Positions 7,895 through 15,901 of a DNA stretch of 35,763 nucleotides are shown here, one piece after another (the stretch's first letter is position 1; the number at the start of each line of letters is the position of its first letter). The translations under genes and the position numbers were made by a program. This DNA is from Methylobacter sp. (GTDB lineage Bacteria; Pseudomonadota; Gammaproteobacteria; Methylococcales; Methylomonadaceae): the NCBI GenBank assembly GCA_004299305.1, contig SCPZ01000013.1, forward strand, positions 1-35,763. Reading direction: 5' to 3'. A model generated the notes under the pieces. That model had not been told where the DNA came from and made no database searches. It was given only the letters and a program-made list of their open reading frames with translations.

Positions 7895-9289
7895 ATGAAA
7901 AAAACGCTTTATTGGCTGTCGGCCATGCTGCTGGCAGTATTGACGCAAAACTGCTTTGCCGCCGCCTGCGGGCCGGTCTATGGCGCAGACAGTATCGCCG
8001 AGGATAAGGACGGCAATATCTGGGTCACCCATTATGAGGATGTCCGTTTGGGCCGCCTGGAGCCCAACAGCGGTCGTTTCGAGGAATATCTGCCCACTAC
8101 CCAGGCCAATTCGGCGGTATTGAACCGGAATGACAAAGACGGCTTCAGCTATAAATTCGATTTCGGTTTCAACGGCTTGGCGCTGGACGATAAACGCGGC
8201 CTGGTTTGGTCGCTGATCTTCAATTCCGATAAGGCGACACGTTTTTCCCGTAGCGACCGGCTGTTTACCGACATCGAGTTGCCGGGGCGCAGCTTCGGCC
8301 GTTTCGTCTTGCCTATCGACGGCGAAGGCAATCTGTGGATATTGGCCGGGCCGTGCTGCGGTCAGGAAGGCGCTATGCAGTTAGTAAAGATAAACCCGGA
8401 CGCCACAAAGCAGGTATTTCAACTGCAAGTGAAGCGCGCCATTGCACCCAGCGTGGCGTTTGCCAAGAACGGGCAAGGCTGGGTGTCGCTGACCCAGGAC
8501 GATGAAAAGCAGGCCGCGCTGTATGCCTTCCGTAACCAGCGTTTCGAGCGCATCGCCCTGCCCGCCGAAATAGGCCGAATCATCACCCGTTTGCATGTCG
8601 ATGCACAAGGCGATTTGTGGCTGGCAGAAGGCGACGCTATCTGGCGCTTGCACAATAAGGAATTCAAGCGCTATACGCCACCGACTCCCAGCGCTCATCC
8701 CTCGGTTTTAGCCGACGATGGCCGTGGCAATCTATGGTTTACCGAGTGGCGCGGCAATAAAATAGGCCGAATTTCCGCTACCGGCGAAATCAGCGAGTTC
8801 CCGATCCCGCCTGAAGAAGAGTCGCCATTGGCGCTGACCGTTGCGGCTGACGGTAAAGTTTGGTTCTCGGCAATGTTCAATTACGAGCTGTTCCGTCTCG
8901 ACCCGGCTACCGGCAATATCCAGAGCTTTCCGCTGCCGACGCCCGGCAACTGGTCGAAAAATGCCTCCGAAGGCCTAAGCGCCTGCGTAATTAAACCCAA
9001 GGATGCCTTAACCATGGCGGCGGCCAAAGCCTCCCCTGTTCTTACAAAAACCAAACCGGTACGCCACCCCAAGGGCTATCCTGACGAACCCGGCGCGGCG
9101 GCATTCGAGCAGAATTGCCACACAGCTTGCCACAGCTGGTATCGGGTGGATAAGGCGGCGGATCGGCGTAGCGATTGGCGTCCGACCGTGGAACGGATGA
9201 TAGATTTCAACAAGGCCGCTATCGCAAACGAACAACGCGAGCTGATTGTCGATTACCTGAACCGGAATTACACGATGGCTAAACATTGA
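7895..9289 (+). CDS. Periplasmic streptogramin-lyase-like propeller with C-terminal cytochrome c site
   Basis: This 464-residue exported protein has a signal peptide at about residues 1-23 (MKKTLYWLSAMLLAVLTQ, then CFA/AA). Seven Vgb-type blades can be counted, each with a D/G-x-G-N-x-W-type turn, for example DGNIWVTHY, EGNLWIL, RGNLWFTEW and DGKVWFSA. The C-terminal 60 residues form a small cytochrome-like domain with CHTACH (408-413), a CX3CH variant of the usual CXXCH, followed by WYRVD and a candidate axial Met435 in VERM. This tail resembles the haem domain of quinohaemoprotein amine dehydrogenase alpha subunits. A role in oxidising or processing the peptide or its metal in the periplasm is possible but unproven. 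It lies 14 bases after the radical SAM gene. Confidence 0.85.
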   Translation: MKKTLYWLSAMLLAVLTQNCFAAACGPVYGADSIAEDKDGNIWVTHYEDVRLGRLEPNSGRFEEYLPTTQANSAVLNRNDKDGFSYKFDFGFNGLALDDKRGLVWSLIFNSDKATRFSRSDRLFTDIELPGRSFGRFVLPIDGEGNLWILAGPCCGQEGAMQLVKINPDATKQVFQLQVKRAIAPSVAFAKNGQGWVSLTQDDEKQAALYAFRNQRFERIALPAEIGRIITRLHVDAQGDLWLAEGDAIWRLHNKEFKRYTPPTPSAHPSVLADDGRGNLWFTEWRGNKIGRISATGEISEFPIPPEEESPLALTVAADGKVWFSAMFNYELFRLDPATGNIQSFPLPTPGNWSKNASEGLSACVIKPKDALTMAAAKASPVLTKTKPVRHPKGYPDEPGAAAFEQNCHTACHSWYRVDKAADRRSDWRPTVERMIDFNKAAIANEQRELIVDYLNRNYTMAKH

Positions 9290-9325
9290 TGCTTAGGATT
9301 TGGCAAAAAATAACTTCCTCTTATG

Positions 9326-9462
9326 GTTCCCACACGGAGCTCTCATCTTTATGCACAAGTATCCAAGTAACTCGTCATACCCGCCGGGAAGCGGGTATCC
9401 CTGCCGGGATGACGGTGTCCTGTAGGCACTTGTGTATAAAGACGAGCGCGGAGCATGGGAAC
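9326..9462. repeat. Family A hairpin element inside the RiPP cluster
   Basis: Imperfect arms begin GTTCCCACACGGAGC and end GAGCATGGGAAC, each including a TCTTTATGCACAAGT-type segment or its complement. A GTCATxCCxGC / GCCGGGATGAC palindrome lies in the centre. It occupies most of the 200-base gap between the propeller gene and the second receptor and could act as an mRNA 3'-end structure. It is related to 15902-16038 and to the window-end repeats. Confidence 0.75.
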
Positions 9463-9489
9463 GATAAGTTCAAGTTTCGGGAAGTTATT

Positions 9490-11373
9490 GTGGCCCAAAT
9501 CCTTAGACGCATGTTCCGGGCTTGCCTGCTGCTATGTTGCTTGGGCACAGCCTTGGCCGACAACAGCCGCGAAATCATCAGCGCCGCAGAGATCGAGCGG
9601 GAAAAACCGGCCAGCCTGATGGAGTTATTACGCAAACGCGGCGGCCTCGGCGACAGCTCCGGGGCGCTGAGTTTACGCGGCGTACCCAAGGTGGCGCTGT
9701 ATATCGACGGCTTTTCACGCGGCGGCGCAGTAACCGAACTGGAAAAAATCAAACCGCAGGATGTCGCGAGCATCGAAATTATCCGCGGCGCCGCCTCCAA
9801 CCGCTACGGCGCCGACGCCTTGGGCGGGGCGATCATCATTACCACGCTGCAAGCCAAGTCGCAATGGGAGCTGGGACTGGTGCAAGGCTACGATAGCCTG
9901 GACAGCCACTACAGCCGGGCCATTGGTTCAGGCGCTATCGGCGGCATCGATGTTCGGGCCAGCTTCGAAGACAGTCTCAGCAACTTGTGGATGGTTCAGC
10001 GTAACGACAGTCCGCTGCTGTCGATGGCGCAAACCCAGCATAGCGGGTTCGCCAAGCGCGGCGGCGACATCAAGGCCAGCTATCGCAACGATTGGCTGGC
10101 CGCCGGAGCGGAACTCAACTATCTGGAACAAGGCCGCAATTACGGCCGTCCCAATAATTACAACGAATACACCACGGTGCGGCCGAAGCTGTTCTCGGAA
10201 ATGCGCTTTAGCGAACTGAAACTGAACGGCAAGCTGATGTATGAAGACAACCGTACCGATGTGTTTCGCGACGTCGGCGGCACACGAAATTTGGCGCTGT
10301 ATATGCAAGGCCCCGAAACCGAAAACACCGTCAATCTGGAAGTGCAGGCCGATTACCGCAGCTTTAACGCCGGACTGGTCTACGCACTTACTCAGGCCGG
10401 TATAGAACAACGCTTGGCAAGCAACGGCCAACGCTTGTTCACGATGGACAGCACGGTGAACCGGATCGGCCTGTTCGGCGGCTACGGGCTGGATTTTTGG
10501 CAGGATTGGCGTCTGGATGCCAGCGGTCGCTACGACCAATACGATTATTCCGGCATCTCGATTTACGATGCGGGTTTGGACAGCCGCGAGCCGGATGCCG
10601 CCAAGAAAGCCTTCAATCCCAAGCTGGCGTTATCCTGGAAAACCTTGTCCTGGCTGACCTTGCGCAGTTCGGCAGCCACCGGCTTCATGCCGCCCGATCC
10701 GGCCACGCTGTATTTCCGGCAGACACGGCCTAATTACGTAGTGCTGCCCAACCCCACGTTGAAACCAGAGCAATCGACCACCTTGGATTTTGGCAGCGAG
10801 GTCAGCTGGCAGGGCGGCAAGGCGGAATTGACCTGGTTCTACACCCGCTGGACCGACAAGATGGAAAGCCTGGTGACGTCCGGTGCGCCGAATATCAAGC
10901 AGACCGTCAATCTCGGCGCATCGGAATCGAAAGGTCTGGAATTGAGCGTCAATCAAAGCCTGTTGGACGCTTTGAATCTGGCGCTTAATTACACCTTGAC
11001 TACGACTAAAATCACCGAGAGCCTCAACAGCGCGATTATCGGCAACGAACTGGCGTTCCAACCGCGCCACCGCTTCAACGCGGCGCTGACTTACACCGGT
11101 ATTCCCGGCCTGACGACCCGGCTTAACCTGCACCATGAATCGGAGCAATATATGGATTTTCGCAACCTGAGCCGCGACGCTGGCGGCCATGCCTGGCTTA
11201 ACAAGGCTTACACCATGCTGGATTTTTTGATCACTAAAAAAATCGGCATCGACAAGCACAGTATTAACCTGACCCTGGCGGTCAACAACCTGCTCGATAA
11301 CCGTTTTGAAAAAAACCTGTTCCAAAGCGATCCGGGTCGTATCGTGCGTGGCGAAATAGGAGTCAATTTTTGA
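9490..11373 (+). CDS. TonB-dependent outer-membrane receptor without signalling domain
   Basis: With the GTG start at 9490 (GGAAG six bases upstream) the protein is 627 residues. The signal peptide is MAQILRRMFRACLLLCCLGT followed by ALA. The plug spans about residues 28-122 (SLRGVPKVALYIDG, IEIIRGAASNRYGADALGGA), and a barrel ends in GVNF. An ATG at 9511 is the alternative start but has no ribosome-binding site. Unlike the receptor at 3812, there is no STN domain, so this one should transport but not signal. It overlaps the ABC ATPase gene by four bases, tying uptake and export to one transcript. It could re-import the matured peptide or its metal complex; the substrate is inferred from context. 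Confidence 0.9.
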   Translation: MAQILRRMFRACLLLCCLGTALADNSREIISAAEIEREKPASLMELLRKRGGLGDSSGALSLRGVPKVALYIDGFSRGGAVTELEKIKPQDVASIEIIRGAASNRYGADALGGAIIITTLQAKSQWELGLVQGYDSLDSHYSRAIGSGAIGGIDVRASFEDSLSNLWMVQRNDSPLLSMAQTQHSGFAKRGGDIKASYRNDWLAAGAELNYLEQGRNYGRPNNYNEYTTVRPKLFSEMRFSELKLNGKLMYEDNRTDVFRDVGGTRNLALYMQGPETENTVNLEVQADYRSFNAGLVYALTQAGIEQRLASNGQRLFTMDSTVNRIGLFGGYGLDFWQDWRLDASGRYDQYDYSGISIYDAGLDSREPDAAKKAFNPKLALSWKTLSWLTLRSSAATGFMPPDPATLYFRQTRPNYVVLPNPTLKPEQSTTLDFGSEVSWQGGKAELTWFYTRWTDKMESLVTSGAPNIKQTVNLGASESKGLELSVNQSLLDALNLALNYTLTTTKITESLNSAIIGNELAFQPRHRFNAALTYTGIPGLTTRLNLHHESEQYMDFRNLSRDAGGHAWLNKAYTMLDFLITKKIGIDKHSINLTLAVNNLLDNRFEKNLFQSDPGRIVRGEIGVNF

Positions 11374-12128
11374 ACACGACAACGAGCATCCATCGCCGCT
11401 GGGACATCGATGCCGAGGGTATAAGCAAGCGTTATCCCAACGGTCATCTCGCCCTCGACGGCATCAACCTGCAAGTAACCAAAGGCGAAGTGCTGGGACT
11501 GCTGGGCCAAAACGGCGCAGGCAAAACCACCTTGCTGAAAATACTCTGCGGACTGCTGCAACCCAGTCGGGGACGCTTGACGATGCTGGGCATAGACAGC
11601 CGTAATAAAGCCCATGAAATCAAACGGCATTTGGGCGTCGTTTCCCAGGACATTAATCTCGACCAGCCGTTAACGGTACGTAAAAACCTGGAGCGCCATT
11701 GCAGCTATTTTTCCGTTCCGCGTCGCGAAGCCAAGCGGCGTATTGACGAATGGCTGGCTTTGCTCCAGCTTGAACAAGCCGCGCAGCAAACGATTCATCA
11801 ATTATCCGGCGGCAACAAACGCAAGGTGATGATCGCGCGCGCCTTTATCACCGAGCCTCAATTATTGATTCTTGATGAGCCGACCAACGCGCTAGACCCG
11901 TCGGTTCGAGCCGTGGTTTGGGACAGGATTAGGGCTTTTTCGCAGACCGGCGGCACGACGCTGTTGTCCACCCATCATTTCCAGGAAGCCGAGCAATTGT
12001 GCAATCGCGTCGAATTGATCCACCAAGGCCGACTGCTGAAGTTGGACGGCGAGGAATCGTTGGAAAGCCTTTTCCATGCACTGACGGCCGAGCCTTCGCC
12101 ATTGACGGACTGCGAGGCTGAGCGATGA
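11370..12128 (+). CDS. ABC transporter ATP-binding protein (ABC-2/DrrA/NodI type)
   Basis: This 252-residue ATPase has intact motifs: Walker A GQNGAGKT (46-53), Q-loop Q93, signature LSGGN (145-149), Walker B LLILDE (165-170) and H-loop H202. The start is TTG at 11370, overlapping the receptor stop (TTGA), with AGGAG seven bases upstream. It overlaps the permease gene by four bases (ATGA). The pair would form an exporter of the ABC-2 class. In this setting the natural cargo is the modified peptide or an intermediate. There is no C39 peptidase domain, so leader removal must be done by another protein, none of which is visible nearby. Confidence 0.93.
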   Translation: MNTTTSIHRRWDIDAEGISKRYPNGHLALDGINLQVTKGEVLGLLGQNGAGKTTLLKILCGLLQPSRGRLTMLGIDSRNKAHEIKRHLGVVSQDINLDQPLTVRKNLERHCSYFSVPRREAKRRIDEWLALLQLEQAAQQTIHQLSGGNKRKVMIARAFITEPQLLILDEPTNALDPSVRAVVWDRIRAFSQTGGTTLLSTHHFQEAEQLCNRVELIHQGRLLKLDGEESLESLFHALTAEPSPLTDCEAER

Positions 12129-12877
12129 GCGGGTTTTGGGCGTTTGTCGGCCGCGCCTTGGGCGAATCTTTAGACAACTGGCGTTCTGCGCTGTTTCGGA
12201 TGTTATTCCAGCCTCTGGTTTACCTGCTCGTTTTCGGCAAGATTCTGGGCCGGGCACTACCGGATAGCGGTTATTCGCTGGTTGTCGCACCCGGCATCGT
12301 CTCGATGCTGGTGATGAGCGCGGCGCTGAGCAATATCGGCGGAATATTGACCCGAGGTTATTATTTTCGCAGCATGGAAAGCTGGCTGCTGACGCCGTTG
12401 ACGCTTAGGAGCCTGATGCTGGCCTGGATTACCGGCACAGCATTAATCGCAACCGCCGCCGGCTTGATCGGAAACCTGCTGGTTTACGGCTTATTGGGCT
12501 ATGTGCCGTTATCCTTGCCTGCCGACCTGATTTGCCTGATCTACGGCGCGACGGTTTTTTCACTGCTCGGCTGCATCGGTTACACCTTGCCGCAGACGCC
12601 CGCCAAAGCCCAGGACTTCATCGCTTTTTTACTGATGCCGATGATGTTTCTCGGCTGCACTTTCTTTAGTTACGCGATGCTGCCCGAGCCTTGGAACCTC
12701 GTGGCCTTGCTGATGCCGACCACCTACCTTAGCGAGGCCCTGCGCATCGTTTACGGCAGCCATTCGTCCAGCCTTGATCCGGCACTTATCGCCGTCGGCG
12801 GGATTTGCGCGCTATTGCTGTTATTCGCCATTGCCGACTGGTCGTTTAGGCGCAGGTTTCGCAATTTCCTCTGGTAA
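12125..12877 (+). CDS. ABC-2 type transporter permease
   Basis: This 250-residue inner-membrane protein has about six hydrophobic segments and the ABC-2 family signature region FIAFLLMPMMFLGCTFFS followed by MPTTYLSEALRIVYG. This layout is typical of NodJ/DrrB-type permeases. It is translationally coupled to the ATPase upstream. It closes the run of genes beginning with the receptor at 9490. No clear terminator follows. The 295-base gap downstream contains a small imperfect palindrome and the presumed promoter of the ECF sigma gene. Confidence 0.92.
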   Translation: MSGFWAFVGRALGESLDNWRSALFRMLFQPLVYLLVFGKILGRALPDSGYSLVVAPGIVSMLVMSAALSNIGGILTRGYYFRSMESWLLTPLTLRSLMLAWITGTALIATAAGLIGNLLVYGLLGYVPLSLPADLICLIYGATVFSLLGCIGYTLPQTPAKAQDFIAFLLMPMMFLGCTFFSYAMLPEPWNLVALLMPTTYLSEALRIVYGSHSSSLDPALIAVGGICALLLLFAIADWSFRRRFRNFLW

Positions 12878-12964
12878 TGATAAAAAATCACTTAGCCATT
12901 AAAGGGTTCGTTTAGAATTTTTTATGCTTAAATCATCCTATTGAAAAATATAGTGTTCTGCCAA

Positions 12965-12995
12965 GACCTTCCAGATTTTAAAAACCTGGAATGTC
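12965..12995. repeat. Imperfect palindrome after the exporter genes
   Basis: GAC-TTCCAG-TTTT pairs with AAAA-CTGGAA-GTC around a single-base centre, with two internal mismatches. It may end the exporter transcript on either strand, or be another small REP-like element. No T-run follows on the plus strand. Confidence 0.45.
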
Positions 12996-13116
12996 TAAAT
13001 ACGGTCGGGGTCTGAAAGATACCTAAAAATAAGTCATATCCCCTACTTTATGTTTTTTCACGCAGTAAACTGTTTAGATAAATAATTAAGTTATTGAAAT
13101 TTAGTTAATGTAATGT

Positions 13117-13132
13117 TGGCCCGCATCCTGCT
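13117..13132 (+). promoter_or_regulatory. Putative sigma-54 promoter upstream of ECF sigma gene
   Basis: TGGCCCGCATCCTGCT matches the sigma-54 consensus TGGCACGN4TTGCW in all but two informative positions and keeps the invariant GG and GC at the correct spacing. It lies about 40 bases before the ATG of the ECF sigma gene. An activator gene of the NtrC type is not present in the window, which weakens the call. Confidence 0.4.
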
Positions 13133-13172
13133 TGTCTAGCTTAAATAATATGCCGACAAAGGACGCCCGATT

Positions 13173-13676
13173 ATGACCGAAAAAATATCCCGCAACATTT
13201 TGCAGGTTTGGTTTCAACATTATTCATCCGATCTGCTGATATTTTTTTGTCGAAAGGTTGGCGAACCGGACGCCGATGACCTGGTTCAGGAAGTGTATTT
13301 ACGGGCCTTGACCTATCCGCTGTCATCGACCATTCTCAAGCCTCGCGCCTTTTTATTCAGGATAGCCACCAATCTGGTCGTTGACCATGTCCGCAAACAG
13401 AGTTACCGCCAACACGATAATTATGAAGAGATTGAATGCAGGACGATTACCAATATGCTGGGACCGGAAGATAGCGTATGCGGGGCTGAGCGCTTGAAAA
13501 AATTTCGCGATGCCCTGGCGCAGTTACCGGCAGACCACCGGCAGGCATTCCTGCTGAATCGTTTCGACGGCCTGTCGCATGTGGAAATCGCCCAATTCAT
13601 GGGAATTTCCGACAAAACAGTGCAGCGTTATATTGCTAAAGCTTTCGATCATTGCCTGAGCTGTCTTGAGTTTTAG
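13173..13676 (+). CDS. ECF RNA polymerase sigma factor, FecI-like
   Basis: This 167-residue protein has a sigma-70 region 2 (about residues 8-80, with DADDLVQEVYLRAL and a PRAFLFRIATNLVVDHVRK helix) and a region 4 helix-turn-helix (about 115-163, LPADHRQAFLLNRFDGLSHV...ISDKTVQRYIAKA). This build is typical of FecI-type sigma factors controlled by cell-surface signalling. The ATG has GGA eight to ten bases upstream. The likely partners are the FecR protein at 14031 and the STN receptor at 3812. Target promoters are probably those of the receptor/peptide genes. The gene is separated from fecR by 354 bases of repeats, which is unusual. Confidence 0.93.
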   Translation: MTEKISRNILQVWFQHYSSDLLIFFCRKVGEPDADDLVQEVYLRALTYPLSSTILKPRAFLFRIATNLVVDHVRKQSYRQHDNYEEIECRTITNMLGPEDSVCGAERLKKFRDALAQLPADHRQAFLLNRFDGLSHVEIAQFMGISDKTVQRYIAKAFDHCLSCLEF

Positions 13677-13930
13677 TAACTACGGATAGGACGGATTTAA
13701 ACGGATAAGGAACGGGCAATCGCCTAAGTTGAACAGCTTGTGTCGTATATTTGTAGCCGGAGTGCAAGCTTCGCCTAAAGCGCCTACTGTTGGTGCTTGT
13801 GCTGGCAGGCGAAGCTTGCACTCCTGCTATTGGCGCCTTGTCCGCCATTCCTAACCAAGTTTTTAAATCAGTGTTTATCCGTTTAATCTGTGTCATCCGT
13901 GTTCCATTTCTCTATGTGCTGAATAGTCTC
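13673..13930. repeat. Family B element nested with a family C hairpin, between sigma and anti-sigma genes
   Basis: The outer part begins GTAACTACGGATAGGACGG and ends with ATCCGTGTTCCATTTCTC, then TGCTGAATAG, matching the element at 3480-3631. Inserted in its middle (13759-13824) is a hairpin with perfect 18-base arms, GGAGTGCAAGCTTCGCCT and its complement. This hairpin recurs at 21000-21063. The nested arrangement suggests successive insertions. The remaining bases up to 14030 hold no gene. Confidence 0.75.
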
Positions 13931-14030
13931 AACCGTTGTTTATTAAAAAGTGTCTGGGAACCGCGATATAAGGTTTTTAAACGGCTCTTCGCAAGTATAA
14001 TGTTGGCTTATCGAATAATAATAACTATTT

Positions 14031-14990
14031 ATGATAGAACAACCGCAGTCCACCACCATCCGTCAGCAGGCCATCGACTGGTTGGTACGCAAACAGTCCG
14101 GTGCTTTCGCCGTTGCCGAGCGGCAAAGATTTGAACAGTGGCTCGCCGCCGATCCTTTACACCGCCGTATCTATGAACAAGTCGAGCGCGTCTGGCTAGG
14201 TTTGCCTTGCCCGCAAGCCGAATTATCCGCCGCCCGTAAAAAAACCAGCCGGTTACGGTTGTTGCCCAAAAGCCTGGTCTTGGCTAGCGCGGCCAGCCTG
14301 TTATTCGCCGTCGGTCTCGGCATCAGGGAAGGCTGGCCTTTAGTCGATGGCCGCGTGTTGCAGACTGCAAAAGGCGAATTGCGGCAAATAACCCTAAGCG
14401 ATGGCTCGCTGGTTGATCTTAACTCGGACACCGAGCTCGCTGTCCATTATGGTTGGCTTGGCCGGTCGCTGGAGCTGGTGCGCGGCGAAGCCTTGTTCAG
14501 TGTGGCGCCCGCTAAACTGCGTCCGTTTGAAGTATCGGCCGGAGGCGGCAAGCTTCGCGACATCGGCACCCGTTTCAATGTCGCAATCGGCCCTTCGGCA
14601 AACCGGATTTCGGTACTGGAAGGCGCGATTGTTCTTAATTTACCGGCGACAGGCGAGCAACGCCAAACCAAATCAGGTCAGATGATGACCTATAATGCCG
14701 TGACCGTCCTTTCAGAACCTGTAGCCGCCGATGTCAAAACCTTTGCCGTTTGGCGGAATCGCAAACTAATTTTCCGCAATACACCATTGTCGGAAGTGGT
14801 CAGGGAGCTGGAGCGTTATCATCCCGTGCATGTCCGTCTTATCGACCCTTCCCTTGGCGGTTTGACCCTTGGCGGGGTTTTCGATAATAACGATCTTGAT
14901 CGTTTTCTCACCACCTTGGAAGCGGTTTTGCCGGTTGACATCAAGCGCGACAAAAACGGCGACGTAATGATTAAGCGCCGCAGATCCTGA
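14031..14990 (+). CDS. FecR-family anti-sigma factor/signal transducer
   Basis: This 319-residue protein has a cytoplasmic DUF4880 domain (about residues 10-50, AIDWLVRKQSGAFAVAERQR), one membrane helix (about 81-98, SLVLASAASLLFAVGLGI), a periplasmic FecR domain (about 112-205, TAKGELRQITLSDGSLVDLNS) and a C-terminal DUF4974-like segment (about 250-316). Such proteins hold the sigma factor inactive until an STN domain of a loaded outer-membrane receptor contacts the periplasmic part. The ATG has no convincing ribosome-binding site. The pairing with the sigma gene upstream is by position and family. The receptor partner is inferred to be 3812-6133, the only STN receptor in the window. Confidence 0.93.
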   Translation: MIEQPQSTTIRQQAIDWLVRKQSGAFAVAERQRFEQWLAADPLHRRIYEQVERVWLGLPCPQAELSAARKKTSRLRLLPKSLVLASAASLLFAVGLGIREGWPLVDGRVLQTAKGELRQITLSDGSLVDLNSDTELAVHYGWLGRSLELVRGEALFSVAPAKLRPFEVSAGGGKLRDIGTRFNVAIGPSANRISVLEGAIVLNLPATGEQRQTKSGQMMTYNAVTVLSEPVAADVKTFAVWRNRKLIFRNTPLSEVVRELERYHPVHVRLIDPSLGGLTLGGVFDNNDLDRFLTTLEAVLPVDIKRDKNGDVMIKRRRS

Positions 14991-15132
14991 TCCATAAAGT
15001 TATAAACCGAAGCGTACCCACACGGCAGAATCGTATTTACGAACTGCGTATTCTTGAGCGGCATGGACGTTAGCGTTGCTTTATTGGATAATGGCTTAAA
15101 AGTATCATTAACCACAACAAACGAACGTTTTT

Positions 15133-15888
15133 ATGACTTATTGTATTGCAGCGTCTATAGATGAAGGACTTATTCTGGTTTCCGACTCAAGAACCAATGC
15201 CGGTATTGATAACGTCAGCACTTACGGCAAAATGCATGCATTTAAAACCAGCGATGACCGCAAAATTGTCTTGCTGTGCGCTGGTAATCTTGCTACCACT
15301 CAAGCCGTTTTGGAGCAGCTGCACCGCGATAAAATCAAGAATGCCGGCGTCAATCTCAATAATGTGGAATGCTTATCCGAGGCGGCCGCCTATCTGGGCC
15401 ATGTCAGCGTCGAAAAACAAAAACAACATATCTCAGCCGAAGGGCAATCGGCATTTAATCCCTCGGCCAGTTTTATTTTAGCCGGTCAAATCGGCGACGA
15501 GCCGCATGGCGCTTATATGGTTTATGCAGAAGGCAACAGCATAACCAGTTCGGCCAATACGCCTTTTTTGCAAATTGGCGAGAGTAAATACGGCAAGCCA
15601 ATATTGGATCGTTTTCTTAAGTTAGGCACATCGATAGACGAAGCGGCGCGCTGCTGCCTGGTGTCGATGGACTCGACCATCCGTAGTAACGCCAGTGTCG
15701 GACCGCCTGTAGAAATGCTGATTTACCGTAAAAATAGTTTCAGCTTCGACGAGTATTATTGTTTCGACGGCGATGACGATTATTTGCTGCAACTTCGTCG
15801 CAGTTGGGAAGCCAAGCTTCGTGAAGCGATAGGCGCATTGCCCAGCCTCAATAAAGAAGCGGTTAAGGTCATGCGGGTTGATTTGTAG
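15133..15888 (+). CDS. Anbu-type proteasome-like peptidase
   Basis: This 251-residue protein is of the Ntn-hydrolase fold. Removal of Met1 would expose Thr2 (MTYCIAASIDEGLILVSDSR), the expected nucleophile. The DSRTNAG and LLCAGNLATTQ segments are typical of the bacterial Anbu (ancestral beta subunit) family, related to HslV and 20S proteasome subunits. Anbu genes usually sit with a circularly permuted ATP-grasp, alpha-E and transglutaminase genes. Those partners are here too, but about 11 kb away on the other strand (26919-30400 and 32188-35586). Substrate and role in the cell are not established. No strong ribosome-binding site is visible before the ATG. Confidence 0.88.
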   Translation: MTYCIAASIDEGLILVSDSRTNAGIDNVSTYGKMHAFKTSDDRKIVLLCAGNLATTQAVLEQLHRDKIKNAGVNLNNVECLSEAAAYLGHVSVEKQKQHISAEGQSAFNPSASFILAGQIGDEPHGAYMVYAEGNSITSSANTPFLQIGESKYGKPILDRFLKLGTSIDEAARCCLVSMDSTIRSNASVGPPVEMLIYRKNSFSFDEYYCFDGDDDYLLQLRRSWEAKLREAIGALPSLNKEAVKVMRVDL

Positions 15889-15901
15889 CTTGCGCCAGCT
15901 G

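Noticed and set aside
9286-9489. Longer N-terminus for the second TonB receptor
   Set aside because: It would translate through the family A palindrome and place the signal peptide internally.
13064-13092. Fur box near GATAAATAATTAAGTTAT before the ECF sigma gene
   Set aside because: About half of the 19 consensus positions match and the region is simply AT-rich.
3812-14990. Canonical methanobactin operon or quinohaemoprotein amine dehydrogenase operon
   Set aside because: No MbnB/MbnC proteins, and no dehydrogenase subunit with a Trp-containing gamma peptide, are present; only the overall logic is shared.
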